This document shows, in pieces, positions 38,001 through 45,248 of a stretch of DNA of 64,000 nt; position 1 is the first letter of the stretch; the number at the start of each line of letters is the position of its first letter. Source of the DNA: an uncultured Paludibacter sp. GTDB taxonomy: Bacteria > Bacteroidota > Bacteroidia > Bacteroidales > Paludibacteraceae. The stretch is from NCBI GenBank assembly GCA_937927845.1, contig CALFXE010000112.1, positions 44,523-108,522 on the forward strand. The letters run 5' to 3'. The translations under genes were made by a program, and so were the position numbers. The notes under the pieces were generated by a model that saw only the letters and a program-made list of their open reading frames with translations, was not told where the DNA came from and did not search any database.

Positions 38001-39147
38001 AGTATATAATACGGGTAAAGGTATTTATGAATCAGACATCCCTTATGTGTTTAACCGATATTCTGTATTAGATAATGTTGAATCTAATTCTATTACAGGA
38101 CTTTCTTCCAGAAATGGATTAGGACTGGCAATATGTAAGAGCATGGCAGAAATGCTTGGAGGAAGTATAGAAGTAAATAGTGAAGTTGGAAAATATGCTG
38201 AATTTATAGTAAAAGTACCGGCAATTGATTTATCAAAATCAGAATTAGCCTTGACTGACAAAAGTATTGTCGAAATAAACAGTTCAAATATTGCTAACAA
38301 GACTACCCTTCTTACACAAGACGATTATAAAAATGAAATAAAAGAACAATTCTCTGAAAACAAGAAAGACTTGCCAACTATACTCATCATAGATGACAAT
38401 GAAGAAATACTTGTTTTATTAAATGAGATACTCTCTAATGAATATAAGATTATAATAGCCAAAGATGGCAATGAAGGATTTAACAAATTAATAAATATAT
38501 CACCCGATCTTATTATAACCGACATCATGATGCCTAACTTAGATGGAATATCATTAACAAAGAAAATAAAGGAAGATCAGTATGCTATGCATATTCCTCT
38601 CGTAATCCTTTCAGCTAAAACAGCAATTAATGATAAGATAATGGGAATAGAGTCCGGAGCGGATGCATATATAAGCAAGCCTTTTGACACGCAATATCTA
38701 AAAACTGTTATTAAGCAATTAATCGAAAAAAATAAAAGTCTCAAAGAATATTATAATAGTTCGGTGAGCAGTTATGATTACCTTAACAGCCAAATATTAA
38801 CTCATGATGACCGCGAATTTATCATGTCTGCTACAGGAATTATAGAAGAAAATATAAATAATTCTGAATTCTCACCTGAAGATTTGGCAGATAAACTGCA
38901 AGTTAGTATGAGAAGTCTTTATCGAAAGTTCAAAGATTTAGAACTTCTGTCTCCTAAAGACTTTATAAAAGAACAACGTATAACATACGCAGCAAAATTA
39001 ATAATAAAAACAAATCTTACTATTCAAGAGATAATGTACAACACTGGTTTTACAACAAGATCTCATTTTTATAAAGAATTTACAAAACGTTACAATCAAT
39101 CCCCAAAAGAGTATAGGCAAAATCATAATGATGACTCTAACATCTGA
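35086..39147 (+). CDS. Hybrid two-component system (HTCS) regulator of the PUL
   Basis: 1353 residues from the ATG at 35086; the frame opens eight codons earlier at a TTG. Order: signal peptide or anchor, periplasmic Reg_prop beta-propeller (about 20-700, repeated YLWIGTYDGL, LWLGTKGNGI, LWLSTNAGV-type blades), Y_Y_Y domain (about 700-765), transmembrane helix (about 775-795), HisKA with His831 in NITHEFCTPLTLI, HATPase (about 930-1045, NLISNALKYTH and GLGLAICKS), receiver (about 1090-1205, Asp1146 in ITDIMMP) and a C-terminal AraC-type HTH (about 1255-1345). It should sense a glycan breakdown product in the periplasm and activate the PUL. Its position between the two divergent operons, and the shared promoter motif in both, fit this. 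Confidence 0.96.
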   Translation: MRNILKILILVSSIIHLNAYNIRNVNSRNGLSNSAVIYLLQDNERYLWIGTYDGLNKYNGTDVEVYKPSINNKHSISGNVIRKIVESKNDYLWILTKAGLDKYSKKNDRVEACFSEFREDSFMAVDSKGNIFVMTLAGEIYWYDFVEDKFNKADIPNPELYKNSGTFIIDSNDKIWIANNGVIKQFAISYSDNSKPLLIPLDNFKHHEYIIYVFYDKGNLIFIDRKRDLYVVSPHGMEHVKNIAPVISEYGDIASIIFDGQDILIAFRVSGLVSLNHKKEYRVEKLPLNIGVFALLKDDTQDIIWVGTDGQGVYAFIKEEYVFEGINLNMLPIKKQRPIRAFYTDSHNDLWLGTKGNGIIKIKDYDNTLNNRADIEHLTTENYLSDDAVFAFEMSHHNNVLWIGSNGPYLDYYSYDDKKVHRLKNNNPISFFGVHSLLETSDSTLWVASLHYLLKVNIQKRKNELEVKDIKRYEFDRDNRGQRFNQIFSIKQENDSIIWLGMRGSGAIRFNYITGNYNLISFEEKGIAPMNDVLSICISKNGNKWFGSSYGITKVKELPNGEFDYQNFNESDGLPNNTIHGILENHEGKLWLSTNAGVVLFDPEENTFRSFDEKTGLKVIEFSDNAYYKDEQKSTCFFGGIDGVVWIRQEDKINKRFVPPVYFTRLRIFNEEFNINDFLVGKGENKYLQLKYKQDFFTVSFIANDFINGMHGKFSYQLGNFSETWMNANNREAQFTNIPPGKYVLRVKYNGANTAESQMASLNITILPPWYLSIYAKVVYGMSIICLLLLLYNYIRRKYERKKKKIEQYLDQKYKEEAYENKLRFFTNITHEFCTPLTLIYTPSERILNYRGSDSFIRKYAATIKSNAEKLNNLVQEIIDFHRIETGNKVCKIESCNINNICYEIVESFRDLVEENHINFSLNIASTIIWNLDQNCISKILNNLISNALKYTHKYGSISVTVYTEKDELVLKVYNTGKGIYESDIPYVFNRYSVLDNVESNSITGLSSRNGLGLAICKSMAEMLGGSIEVNSEVGKYAEFIVKVPAIDLSKSELALTDKSIVEINSSNIANKTTLLTQDDYKNEIKEQFSENKKDLPTILIIDDNEEILVLLNEILSNEYKIIIAKDGNEGFNKLINISPDLIITDIMMPNLDGISLTKKIKEDQYAMHIPLVILSAKTAINDKIMGIESGADAYISKPFDTQYLKTVIKQLIEKNKSLKEYYNSSVSSYDYLNSQILTHDDREFIMSATGIIEENINNSEFSPEDLADKLQVSMRSLYRKFKDLELLSPKDFIKEQRITYAAKLIIKTNLTIQEIMYNTGFTTRSHFYKEFTKRYNQSPKEYRQNHNDDSNI

Positions 39148-39215
39148 AATAATCCATTTTCCATACATAATTTAAGTCATCATAAATAAAAAAGTTATTC
39201 CTAAAGTACACAATA

Positions 39216-39259
39216 GGCAAAAATGAGGTCGGTTTTAGAGCTATGTCTAACTACTTTTG
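39216..39259 (+). promoter_or_regulatory. Proposed HTCS-controlled promoter of the 39435-42446 operon
   Basis: GGCAAAAATGAG at 39216-39227 fits GGCRARAAYGAG, and TACTTTTG at 39252-39259 is a perfect TAnnTTTG box starting exactly 36 nt after the first G. No TGCCAAAA element is found further upstream here, unlike the other two promoters. A second TATATTTG lies at 39346-39353 and could be an alternative start. The gap 39148-39434 holds nothing else that I recognise. Confidence 0.6.
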
Positions 39260-39434
39260 TCAAAAATAATTTGGAGACTACCGGTATACTCCGATAACTC
39301 ATCATGAAATATTAACGACACATTCTTCCATGCAAATATCTGAAATATATTTGGTTAAGGTTGAATAGTAAATAATTTAAATTGTTCTTTATAAAAAATC
39401 AATCTATATATTAATTAATAATTGTAATAACATA

Positions 39435-40604
39435 ATGAAGATTATGAAAAAAACTAAATTAAACTTCCTTCTTTTCGCATTATTACTTGCTGGAATATCT
39501 TTCACAAGTTGCGATGATAACAATGGGAATATCTTCAATGAAGATGAAGAGACAGAAATCAGAGTAGAAAGTGTAGAGTGGAAAAGCGATCTTAAAAACG
39601 GGTATGAAGTCGCACTTGGCGATAACTCCTTAAATGTTGCAAACAGAATGAATATCTTACCGAAAAATGCAACAAATCAGATACAAGCATTTTCTTCTTC
39701 AAACACTGAAGTTGCAACTATTACATCTCAAGGACAGGTTACGCCAATGTCTTACGGCACTACTATTATAACAGTGACCGTTGACGAAAAAACAGATCAA
39801 TTTGAATTGCAAGTTGTTGAACAGAAGGTAATAGCTGTTTCCTCTATATCAATTACAGTAAAAGATATAGAAATTAGAGTTAATTCTACTGAAGATTTAT
39901 CGACCAAGTTTGCTGTTATCCCCGGTATTGCAACAAACAAAGCTGTAAGTTATGAGTCTATGGACCCAACTATAGTTTCGGTTGACGCAGTCGGAATAAT
40001 TACAGGACTTCAAGCAGGAACGGCAACAGTCATTGTTAAGTCTGTAGATAATCCTTCTGCTACAGGAGAATTTAACATTACGGTGAAGGAAGCTCCCGCC
40101 TTTATAGGAGACTATCCTCGTGACAATTGGGAAATGACAGCTTCGCATACCCTTTTCGTAGAAGGAACTAATTCGTTGGAAAGTCCATTCGATGAAGATA
40201 CATCTACTTGGTTTGCTTTAGTAAGACCAGGAAAAACTTATGGTGGTGTCTCTGTACCCAGTGGAGACGGTATTTATTTTATCGTTGATATGAAAGTAGC
40301 ACAAGACGTTGACTATTTCAGAATACGTCACAGAAATACAACCCAGCTTTTCATTCGTTACCATAAGATTCAGGAAATATCCGGAAGTAATGATGGCATG
40401 GCTTTTACTTCTATAGCTACAAATGTGGCAATTCCAAATGTTGATCTTGCAGATAATATAGAATCTCCTAATATTGAGATTCCTCTATCCAAGTACAGAT
40501 ATATAAAATTTTATTGTAAAGACAGTGACTGTTTCTATACCGGTTCGGGAAATCAAGGCTCTTCTGCACAATTATCTGAACTTTATTTGGGTGTAGATTA
40601 TTAA
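39435..40604 (+). CDS. Surface glycan-binding lipoprotein: two Big2 domains plus discoidin-like domain
   Basis: 389 residues; a second ATG three codons in is equally possible. Lipobox SFTSC. Two Big_2-type Ig domains follow (about 45-130 and 135-218, each with the ...SSNTEVATITSQGQVTPMSYGTTIITV pattern). The C-terminal discoidin-like domain (about 225-389, ending QLSELYLG) is the same type as the duplicated pair in the sulfatase at 1998-4763; WFALVRPGKTYGGVS, FIVDMK and YFRIRHRN recur in both. There is no enzyme motif. It is most likely the surface glycan-binding protein (SusE/F-like position) of this locus, with the shared domain recognising the same glycan as the sulfatase. Confidence 0.82.
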   Translation: MKIMKKTKLNFLLFALLLAGISFTSCDDNNGNIFNEDEETEIRVESVEWKSDLKNGYEVALGDNSLNVANRMNILPKNATNQIQAFSSSNTEVATITSQGQVTPMSYGTTIITVTVDEKTDQFELQVVEQKVIAVSSISITVKDIEIRVNSTEDLSTKFAVIPGIATNKAVSYESMDPTIVSVDAVGIITGLQAGTATVIVKSVDNPSATGEFNITVKEAPAFIGDYPRDNWEMTASHTLFVEGTNSLESPFDEDTSTWFALVRPGKTYGGVSVPSGDGIYFIVDMKVAQDVDYFRIRHRNTTQLFIRYHKIQEISGSNDGMAFTSIATNVAIPNVDLADNIESPNIEIPLSKYRYIKFYCKDSDCFYTGSGNQGSSAQLSELYLGVDY

Positions 40605-40620
40605 AAAGGTAAAATTGATT

Positions 40621-40667
40621 ATCCTCTTATACACAATAAAATATATCTTATGTGTGTATAAGAGGAT
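40621..40667. other. Strong 15-bp intercistronic stem-loop
   Basis: ATCCTCTTATACACA (40621-40635) pairs perfectly with TGTGTATAAGAGGAT (40653-40667) around a 17-nt loop. It lies between the two genes of the operon, without a T-run behind it. It may partly terminate transcription or protect the upstream message, giving more of the binding lipoprotein than of the enzyme. Confidence 0.7.
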
Positions 40668-40697
40668 GATCTTCTATTAATACAAAAATTAAGGGAT

Positions 40698-42446
40698 ATG
40701 AGATATGTATTCAACACATTATTCATATTAGGAGTAACATGCTATATCTTTTTTTCGTGTAGCGAAAAGGGTGATGAAAATATTGATACTCCCAAGCCAC
40801 CAACAGAACCAACCTTTGTTGTTACACCAATAGACAAGTTGAATCAGGGTATCTCTGTTACCAATTCACACGCCGACGTTACTTCTCGATCGTCTTTAAA
40901 GATGAACTTCAGAAGCTATGTCGATTTGAATGAAACTTCGCTGGGAGTAGCGACACCTCATTATCCTCGAGTTAAAAAAATGAATAATGGTAATTACATC
41001 ATGTTTGTCCAAAATGGTCAACATGCGATTAGTTGTAATTACACAATTAGTCAAAATCTTAAACTCTGGGCTCCTAAAGGCAAGATATTTACTAACGACA
41101 AGTCGTATTATTACGCTACTACCGATGCTGTCGTACTATCTAATGGTGATATTCTGGCCGTAGCTTCGTACCGTTCAACAGACGATTATAAAAATAATAC
41201 TTTGGAAGCGGGAATAGTCATAAAACGTAGTTCTAATAATGGAACAAGCTGGAGTGAACAGGTCAGAATTTATCAGGGAGTTAATTGGGAACCGTATCTT
41301 TTAGAAATATCACCGGGCGTGGTTCATTGCTATTTTACCGATAGTAATCGTACTGGAGTTCAATCAAAAGATACAGGAACAGCAATGATTATTTCCACTG
41401 ATAATGGGAAGACATGGAATCCCTCGTTTGGTCTTACCCCATATTTTGTGATACGCTCAAAGCATACCATAGACGGAAAGACATATTTCAATGATCAGAT
41501 GCCATCCGTAATCAAACTCAATGGTAATCAAAAACTGGCAGCTGCCGTTGAAACCACGAATGGTGCAAATGAATATTATATATCGTTTGCATACTCAGGT
41601 GATAATGGTGAATGGATATATCTCAACGCAGATCAAGCCGGTCCCACAGATCGAAATACCAAAGCTTTCTATGGAGCTGCACCATATTTAGTACAGTTCA
41701 AATCAGGAGAAACAGTCCTTTCCTACAACCGATCTTCTAAATTTAATCTGAAAATGGGTAATTCCGAAGCACGTAATTTTGGTGACTCGTATATTCCCTT
41801 TTCTGGTGGAGGCTACTGGGGTTCATTGCAAATAATGAATGACCATATACTTATAGGCTCAATGCCCAATACTTCAAAAGGCACGATAATGCTATCTCAA
41901 TTTATTCTTAATCACCGCATTACAGCAACGTCACGAAATGTCGTGGTAGATGGTTCTAATTCGGAATGGGACAATACGGACCATGCACTCTTCGTTGGTG
42001 AAAAATCACAGGCACAAGGGACTCTTAGATGTGCATTCGATAATGATAATGTTTATTTTCTATTAGAAATACTCGACAATTACATAACAAAAGAAGATTA
42101 CGCCACCATATATCTAAGTCAGGTTACAGATAATGATAAGCTTACTAATGGAACTTGTAGAATAAAAGTTTCGCATGAAAGCATAGTAGATTCAGAAGTA
42201 TATAATGGTACTAATTGGATAAGTTCTGATTTTGGCGTATTTGTGAAAACAAAGTTTGAAAATAGCAGGAATGATAAAGGTGGTTATATTGCTGAAGTGG
42301 CTGTTCCCCGTTCTCAGTTAAACATTAGCGAATCCGGCGCAATCCTTGTCAATTTTGCATTATTCGACGGTGATGGTGGTGAAGATGCAATTGCAAACAC
42401 ATCTTCGACAAGCACTGCTAAATGGATACCAATAATTGGATTATAA
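40698..42446 (+). CDS. Sialidase-fold (BNR) lipoprotein, GH33/GH93-like, with CBM9-like C-terminus
   Basis: 582 residues. Lipobox YIFFSC. The propeller part (about 60-405) has Asp-box repeats SSNNGTSWSEQV (near 178) and STDNGKTWNPSF (near 234) and a degenerate third one, SGDNGEWIYL. HYPRVKKMNNGNYIMF and VNWEPYLLEI are also present. The WEP motif after an Asp box recalls exo-arabinanases of GH93 more than true sialidases, but the call is by eye. Residues about 416-582 (DGSNSEWDNTDHALFVGE ... GYIAEVAVPRSQL) resemble a CBM9-like domain. Operon partner of the Big2 lipoprotein. An arabinan- or similar exo-acting role would fit the two GH43 enzymes; unproven. Confidence 0.72.
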   Translation: MRYVFNTLFILGVTCYIFFSCSEKGDENIDTPKPPTEPTFVVTPIDKLNQGISVTNSHADVTSRSSLKMNFRSYVDLNETSLGVATPHYPRVKKMNNGNYIMFVQNGQHAISCNYTISQNLKLWAPKGKIFTNDKSYYYATTDAVVLSNGDILAVASYRSTDDYKNNTLEAGIVIKRSSNNGTSWSEQVRIYQGVNWEPYLLEISPGVVHCYFTDSNRTGVQSKDTGTAMIISTDNGKTWNPSFGLTPYFVIRSKHTIDGKTYFNDQMPSVIKLNGNQKLAAAVETTNGANEYYISFAYSGDNGEWIYLNADQAGPTDRNTKAFYGAAPYLVQFKSGETVLSYNRSSKFNLKMGNSEARNFGDSYIPFSGGGYWGSLQIMNDHILIGSMPNTSKGTIMLSQFILNHRITATSRNVVVDGSNSEWDNTDHALFVGEKSQAQGTLRCAFDNDNVYFLLEILDNYITKEDYATIYLSQVTDNDKLTNGTCRIKVSHESIVDSEVYNGTNWISSDFGVFVKTKFENSRNDKGGYIAEVAVPRSQLNISESGAILVNFALFDGDGGEDAIANTSSTSTAKWIPIIGL

Positions 42447-42483
42447 AAAGGTGTAGTCAAATAACCAAGCAATCATACAGACC

Positions 42484-43170
42484 TTAGTCAAAACTATAAT
42501 TCCAACCTATTCCTCCCCATATAATACTCTTTGGTTCTGCTATTTGCACATCCTTATCAAATCTAATCTGAAAATCTAATGAGCTTTTCTTAGATAGTTT
42601 GTATTCTGTACCTCCAACTAAGCGGTATGAATCCATGAAAAAACCTTGTTTACCGTTTATGGGAGTGAAAATTTCACCGGAGATATATGGTGTGAAAGGT
42701 GATTTGCGGATATTATATTCAATTGCTAATCTATTACGCCATACATATTTTGGGTTAAATCCATAGTCACCTCTCATTTCATCCCTAAGTGTAGCCTGTC
42801 CGCGAGTTCGTAATTTCAGAGCAATCCTGTCAATTCTATATTGTCCTACAAATCCAGCAGTAAATCTATGACGGTATTCATATCTCTCATTAGAATTTCT
42901 ACGATACATTAAAATATAATCTAATTCAGCTTTCAACAGCCTTCTTGCTATGGTAAAATCTGCACTTACTGATGTTGATGAGCGGCTAACGGAACTAAGT
43001 TGACGATCCATTCTTAGTTCCTGTTCTAAACTTAATGATGTAAAAGTACCAATATTCTTAGATACACTTACAGAGCCTATACCTCCAAAATCATCTGTTT
43101 GAGAGTGAACAATTGAAGGCGTTATTAATAACGACATCAGCAATAATACAAATTCTACTTTTTTAAGCAT
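42484..43170 (-). CDS. DUF2490 outer-membrane beta-barrel-like protein
   Basis: 228 residues with a signal peptide (to about SIVHSQ). Alternating hydrophobic/polar strands, LSLEQELRMDRQLSS, LDYILMYRRNSNERYEYRHRF and a C-terminal aromatic-rich end (WGGIGWNYSFD) match DUF2490. That family is predicted to form a small outer-membrane barrel. The start overlaps the end of the DUF4956 gene by 8 nt, so they are translationally coupled. DUF2490, DUF4956 and VTC genes often occur together. The function is unknown. Confidence 0.8.
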   Translation of the reverse strand: MLKKVEFVLLLMSLLITPSIVHSQTDDFGGIGSVSVSKNIGTFTSLSLEQELRMDRQLSSVSRSSTSVSADFTIARRLLKAELDYILMYRRNSNERYEYRHRFTAGFVGQYRIDRIALKLRTRGQATLRDEMRGDYGFNPKYVWRNRLAIEYNIRKSPFTPYISGEIFTPINGKQGFFMDSYRLVGGTEYKLSKKSSLDFQIRFDKDVQIAEPKSIIWGGIGWNYSFD

Positions 43171-43894
43171 CAGGGAAATTTTTTAATTTGGTTATTGTAT
43201 CGATTGTGTTAGGTTCTTTTTGTGTCGGGTTGTAATAAACCTTTATAAAAGCTACATCTTTCAAGAAATCAATATGACCAATTTCAAATTTTACAATATC
43301 TAATCCGGTGCGTTTCTGTAAATCTGCCATCAACAGATCCTCTTTATCCGGAGTGATTAGATGTATCTTTTCATATAAAATTATCTTGGTTGCTGTTTGC
43401 TTAAATATCCTTGTGCTTTCCATTGCAGCAATAGCACCTACAAACATTAAATTAGCTACAAGTAGTTCTGTGATTGACAAAGCTTTAGACAGTCCGTTTA
43501 TAACTGATATTGCTATGATTATAAATAAATAAGTCATTTCCCTGATAGACACTTGTTCAGTTCTATATCTTATGATGCCAAAAATGGCAAACAGACCCAA
43601 AGCCATTCCAACTTGCAGTTTAACACTGTCAAGCAAGTATATCAATAGAAACACAGCCACAGAAAACAATACAAATGTGAAGTAGAAATCTTTTCTCCCG
43701 CTTTTCTTATAATAGAAATATTTTACTAAGAACCAGCATACTAATATGTTAAATAAGAAACGTATTACCATCTCTAATAAAGACTGTGCTTCAAAGATTG
43801 GAATACCTAAGAAATCAGGACCTGTAAATCCTTCAACAACGCCATAATCAGTTGCTATATCCGGGTCAAATTCCGGAAAATCCGATTGAATCAT
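43163..43894 (-). CDS. DUF4956 inner-membrane protein
   Basis: 243 residues with about four hydrophobic segments in the first 145 residues (for example LIYLLDSVKLQVGMALGLFAIFGIIRYRTEQVSIREMTYLF, given here only by its ends LIYLL and MTYLF). A soluble C-terminal domain holds KRTGLDIVKFEIGHIDFLKD. FGIIRYRTEQ is the typical DUF4956 core. The partner VTC protein is encoded just upstream (59-nt gap). A membrane partner role for a polyphosphate-polymerase-like or triphosphate-tunnel enzyme is suggested by this constant linkage, but not shown. Confidence 0.82.
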   Translation of the reverse strand: MIQSDFPEFDPDIATDYGVVEGFTGPDFLGIPIFEAQSLLEMVIRFLFNILVCWFLVKYFYYKKSGRKDFYFTFVLFSVAVFLLIYLLDSVKLQVGMALGLFAIFGIIRYRTEQVSIREMTYLFIIIAISVINGLSKALSITELLVANLMFVGAIAAMESTRIFKQTATKIILYEKIHLITPDKEDLLMADLQKRTGLDIVKFEIGHIDFLKDVAFIKVYYNPTQKEPNTIDTITKLKNFPDA

Positions 43895-43953
43895 AATGAA
43901 AATGTTTTAAATAATATTTTTTAATAATGCCTTCTATACTTTATTTATATAGC

Positions 43954-44781
43954 TTAAACAGACAGTTGTTCTATTCCTGTAAGCTTATTTATATATCTAA
44001 GTTTCTGCTTGAATCTGTTAGTCTTTATATTGTCGTGCGTTAAAACCATACCAAGACAGTATTTACTCATGCCTTTTGGCAATACGGATAAATCCAACAG
44101 CCATTCTTTAAAATCTGAAGTGTTATTACCATCTTGTTTCAACTCTACTATAACTAAATTTTTAACATGAACACATTCTGAGGAATTAACTAAACGATAT
44201 TGTAAATTAATATCTAATGTTACCCGTTCCGTTTCTTTTTTATCAACCAAAGTAATTCTACTGAAAAAGTTTTGCAAACTTGGTGATAATTCATCAGGAT
44301 TGAAAGGCGTTTTAGATGTAATCAAATCTTTTTCAGCCTCCTCTAATAAAATATGTTCAAATTTCCGACTATCTATTTGAATTCGCTTCTTCTTAGTTCG
44401 TCTCTTATTGTTTTTTGTTTTAATTTCTAAAAAAGACACACCCGAACTCAAGTAAGATCTCATACGGATTTTTTGTCTGTTCAATTTACCATTATGATGT
44501 ATCGTATACATATGATAATCCTCCGTATCGAAATATATACTCGAATAAGGTAAAGTCCTATGTCCGCTAATCTCAACCACACGATAATTCTCTGTTGCCT
44601 TTTGTAGCAGATACTCCAACTTATCTAACGGTACCATAAATTTTGTATCAATACGATTCATAAGTTTGACCTTATCCATCTCCTCTAAAGATATAGGATC
44701 AAACTTAGATAGAATTTCTGAAATATTCTTTTCAGGCTCAAGAGATTTTTCTAAAGATGATATGCTAATAAATGTATTCAA
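43954..44781 (-). CDS. VTC-domain (triphosphate tunnel, polyphosphate-polymerase-like) protein
   Basis: 275 residues. The tunnel-fold motifs are visible: MNRIDTKFMVP, YFDTEDYHMY, KIRMRSY, FLEIKTK and VIVELKQDG, all typical of bacterial VTC proteins annotated as polyphosphate polymerase domain. The start is a TTG at 44781; the first ATG (44679) would cut off the conserved FDPISLEEM stretch, so I keep the TTG. The start overlaps the end of the upstream YD-repeat-like gene by 17 nt, consistent with coupled translation. In eukaryotes VTC4 makes polyphosphate; bacterial members of this DUF4956-linked kind have no settled activity. Confidence 0.82.
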   Translation of the reverse strand: MNTFISISSLEKSLEPEKNISEILSKFDPISLEEMDKVKLMNRIDTKFMVPLDKLEYLLQKATENYRVVEISGHRTLPYSSIYFDTEDYHMYTIHHNGKLNRQKIRMRSYLSSGVSFLEIKTKNNKRRTKKKRIQIDSRKFEHILLEEAEKDLITSKTPFNPDELSPSLQNFFSRITLVDKKETERVTLDINLQYRLVNSSECVHVKNLVIVELKQDGNNTSDFKEWLLDLSVLPKGMSKYCLGMVLTHDNIKTNRFKQKLRYINKLTGIEQLSV

Positions 44782-45193
44782 ATTGCTTAGTGGAATAAAG
44801 GCGACCGTTTGGAAGATAATTATAATGAGCTTTTTTTGTTCCGTCCGGATTATACTCTATTTTCCTGATTCGTTGTACTTTATTTCGGTCGTCGTATAAC
44901 ACTTCTTTTATACAACGGTTATTACTGTCATATTCATAAGTATTACGATATTTCAACCCGTTTTTAGCATATTCTATCTCTTCGATTTTATATCCCTTGT
45001 CGTTATATTTAATTTCAGCATCTAAAGTTTTATCTTTACCTCGAGCGTCTGTCTTATATTCTTTAATTGTTAATTTCTTTTTAATTTCTCGTTTTGAATT
45101 ATCAGTGTTTATTTGTTGAGCATAAGTCAAGTTAACAACACTAAATAAAAGTGTTATAATGAGAAGGATATATTTGTTCTTTAATTTTTTCAT
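44765..45193 (-). CDS. Small secreted YD-repeat-like protein
   Basis: 142 residues, signal peptide ending near TYAQQ. The mature part has repeated turns of the type YNDKGYKIEEIEYAKNGL, YEYDSNNRCIKEVLYDD and EYNPDGTKKAHYNYLPNGRL. These are similar to YD/RHS-like or MORN-like beta repeats. No enzymatic motif. It lies between the Cna-like lipoprotein (55 nt upstream, with a short intergenic repeat) and the VTC gene (overlap), hence the same transcription unit. Function unknown. Confidence 0.7.
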   Translation of the reverse strand: MKKLKNKYILLIITLLFSVVNLTYAQQINTDNSKREIKKKLTIKEYKTDARGKDKTLDAEIKYNDKGYKIEEIEYAKNGLKYRNTYEYDSNNRCIKEVLYDDRNKVQRIRKIEYNPDGTKKAHYNYLPNGRLYSTKQFEYIY

Positions 45194-45207
45194 ACGTGAA
45201 TAATTTA

Positions 45208-45231
45208 CTAATATGCTAATGTGCTAATGTG
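45208..45231. repeat. Short degenerate 8-mer repeat (TAATGTGC family)
   Basis: Three tandem copies of an 8-mer close to TAATGTGC in a 55-nt intergenic gap. The same unit recurs at 50894-50949, in inverted form near 55388-55405, and as TTAGCACATT just before the tRNA. Confidence 0.7.
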
Positions 45232-45248
45232 TTTTAATTGAGAGCCGT

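Noticed and set aside
39346..39353. TATATTTG as the main promoter of the Big2 lipoprotein operon
   Set aside because: It is a perfect -7 box, but no GGCRARAAYGAG lies 36 nt upstream. TACTTTTG at 39252 has the correct spacing and is preferred; the second box may still be used.
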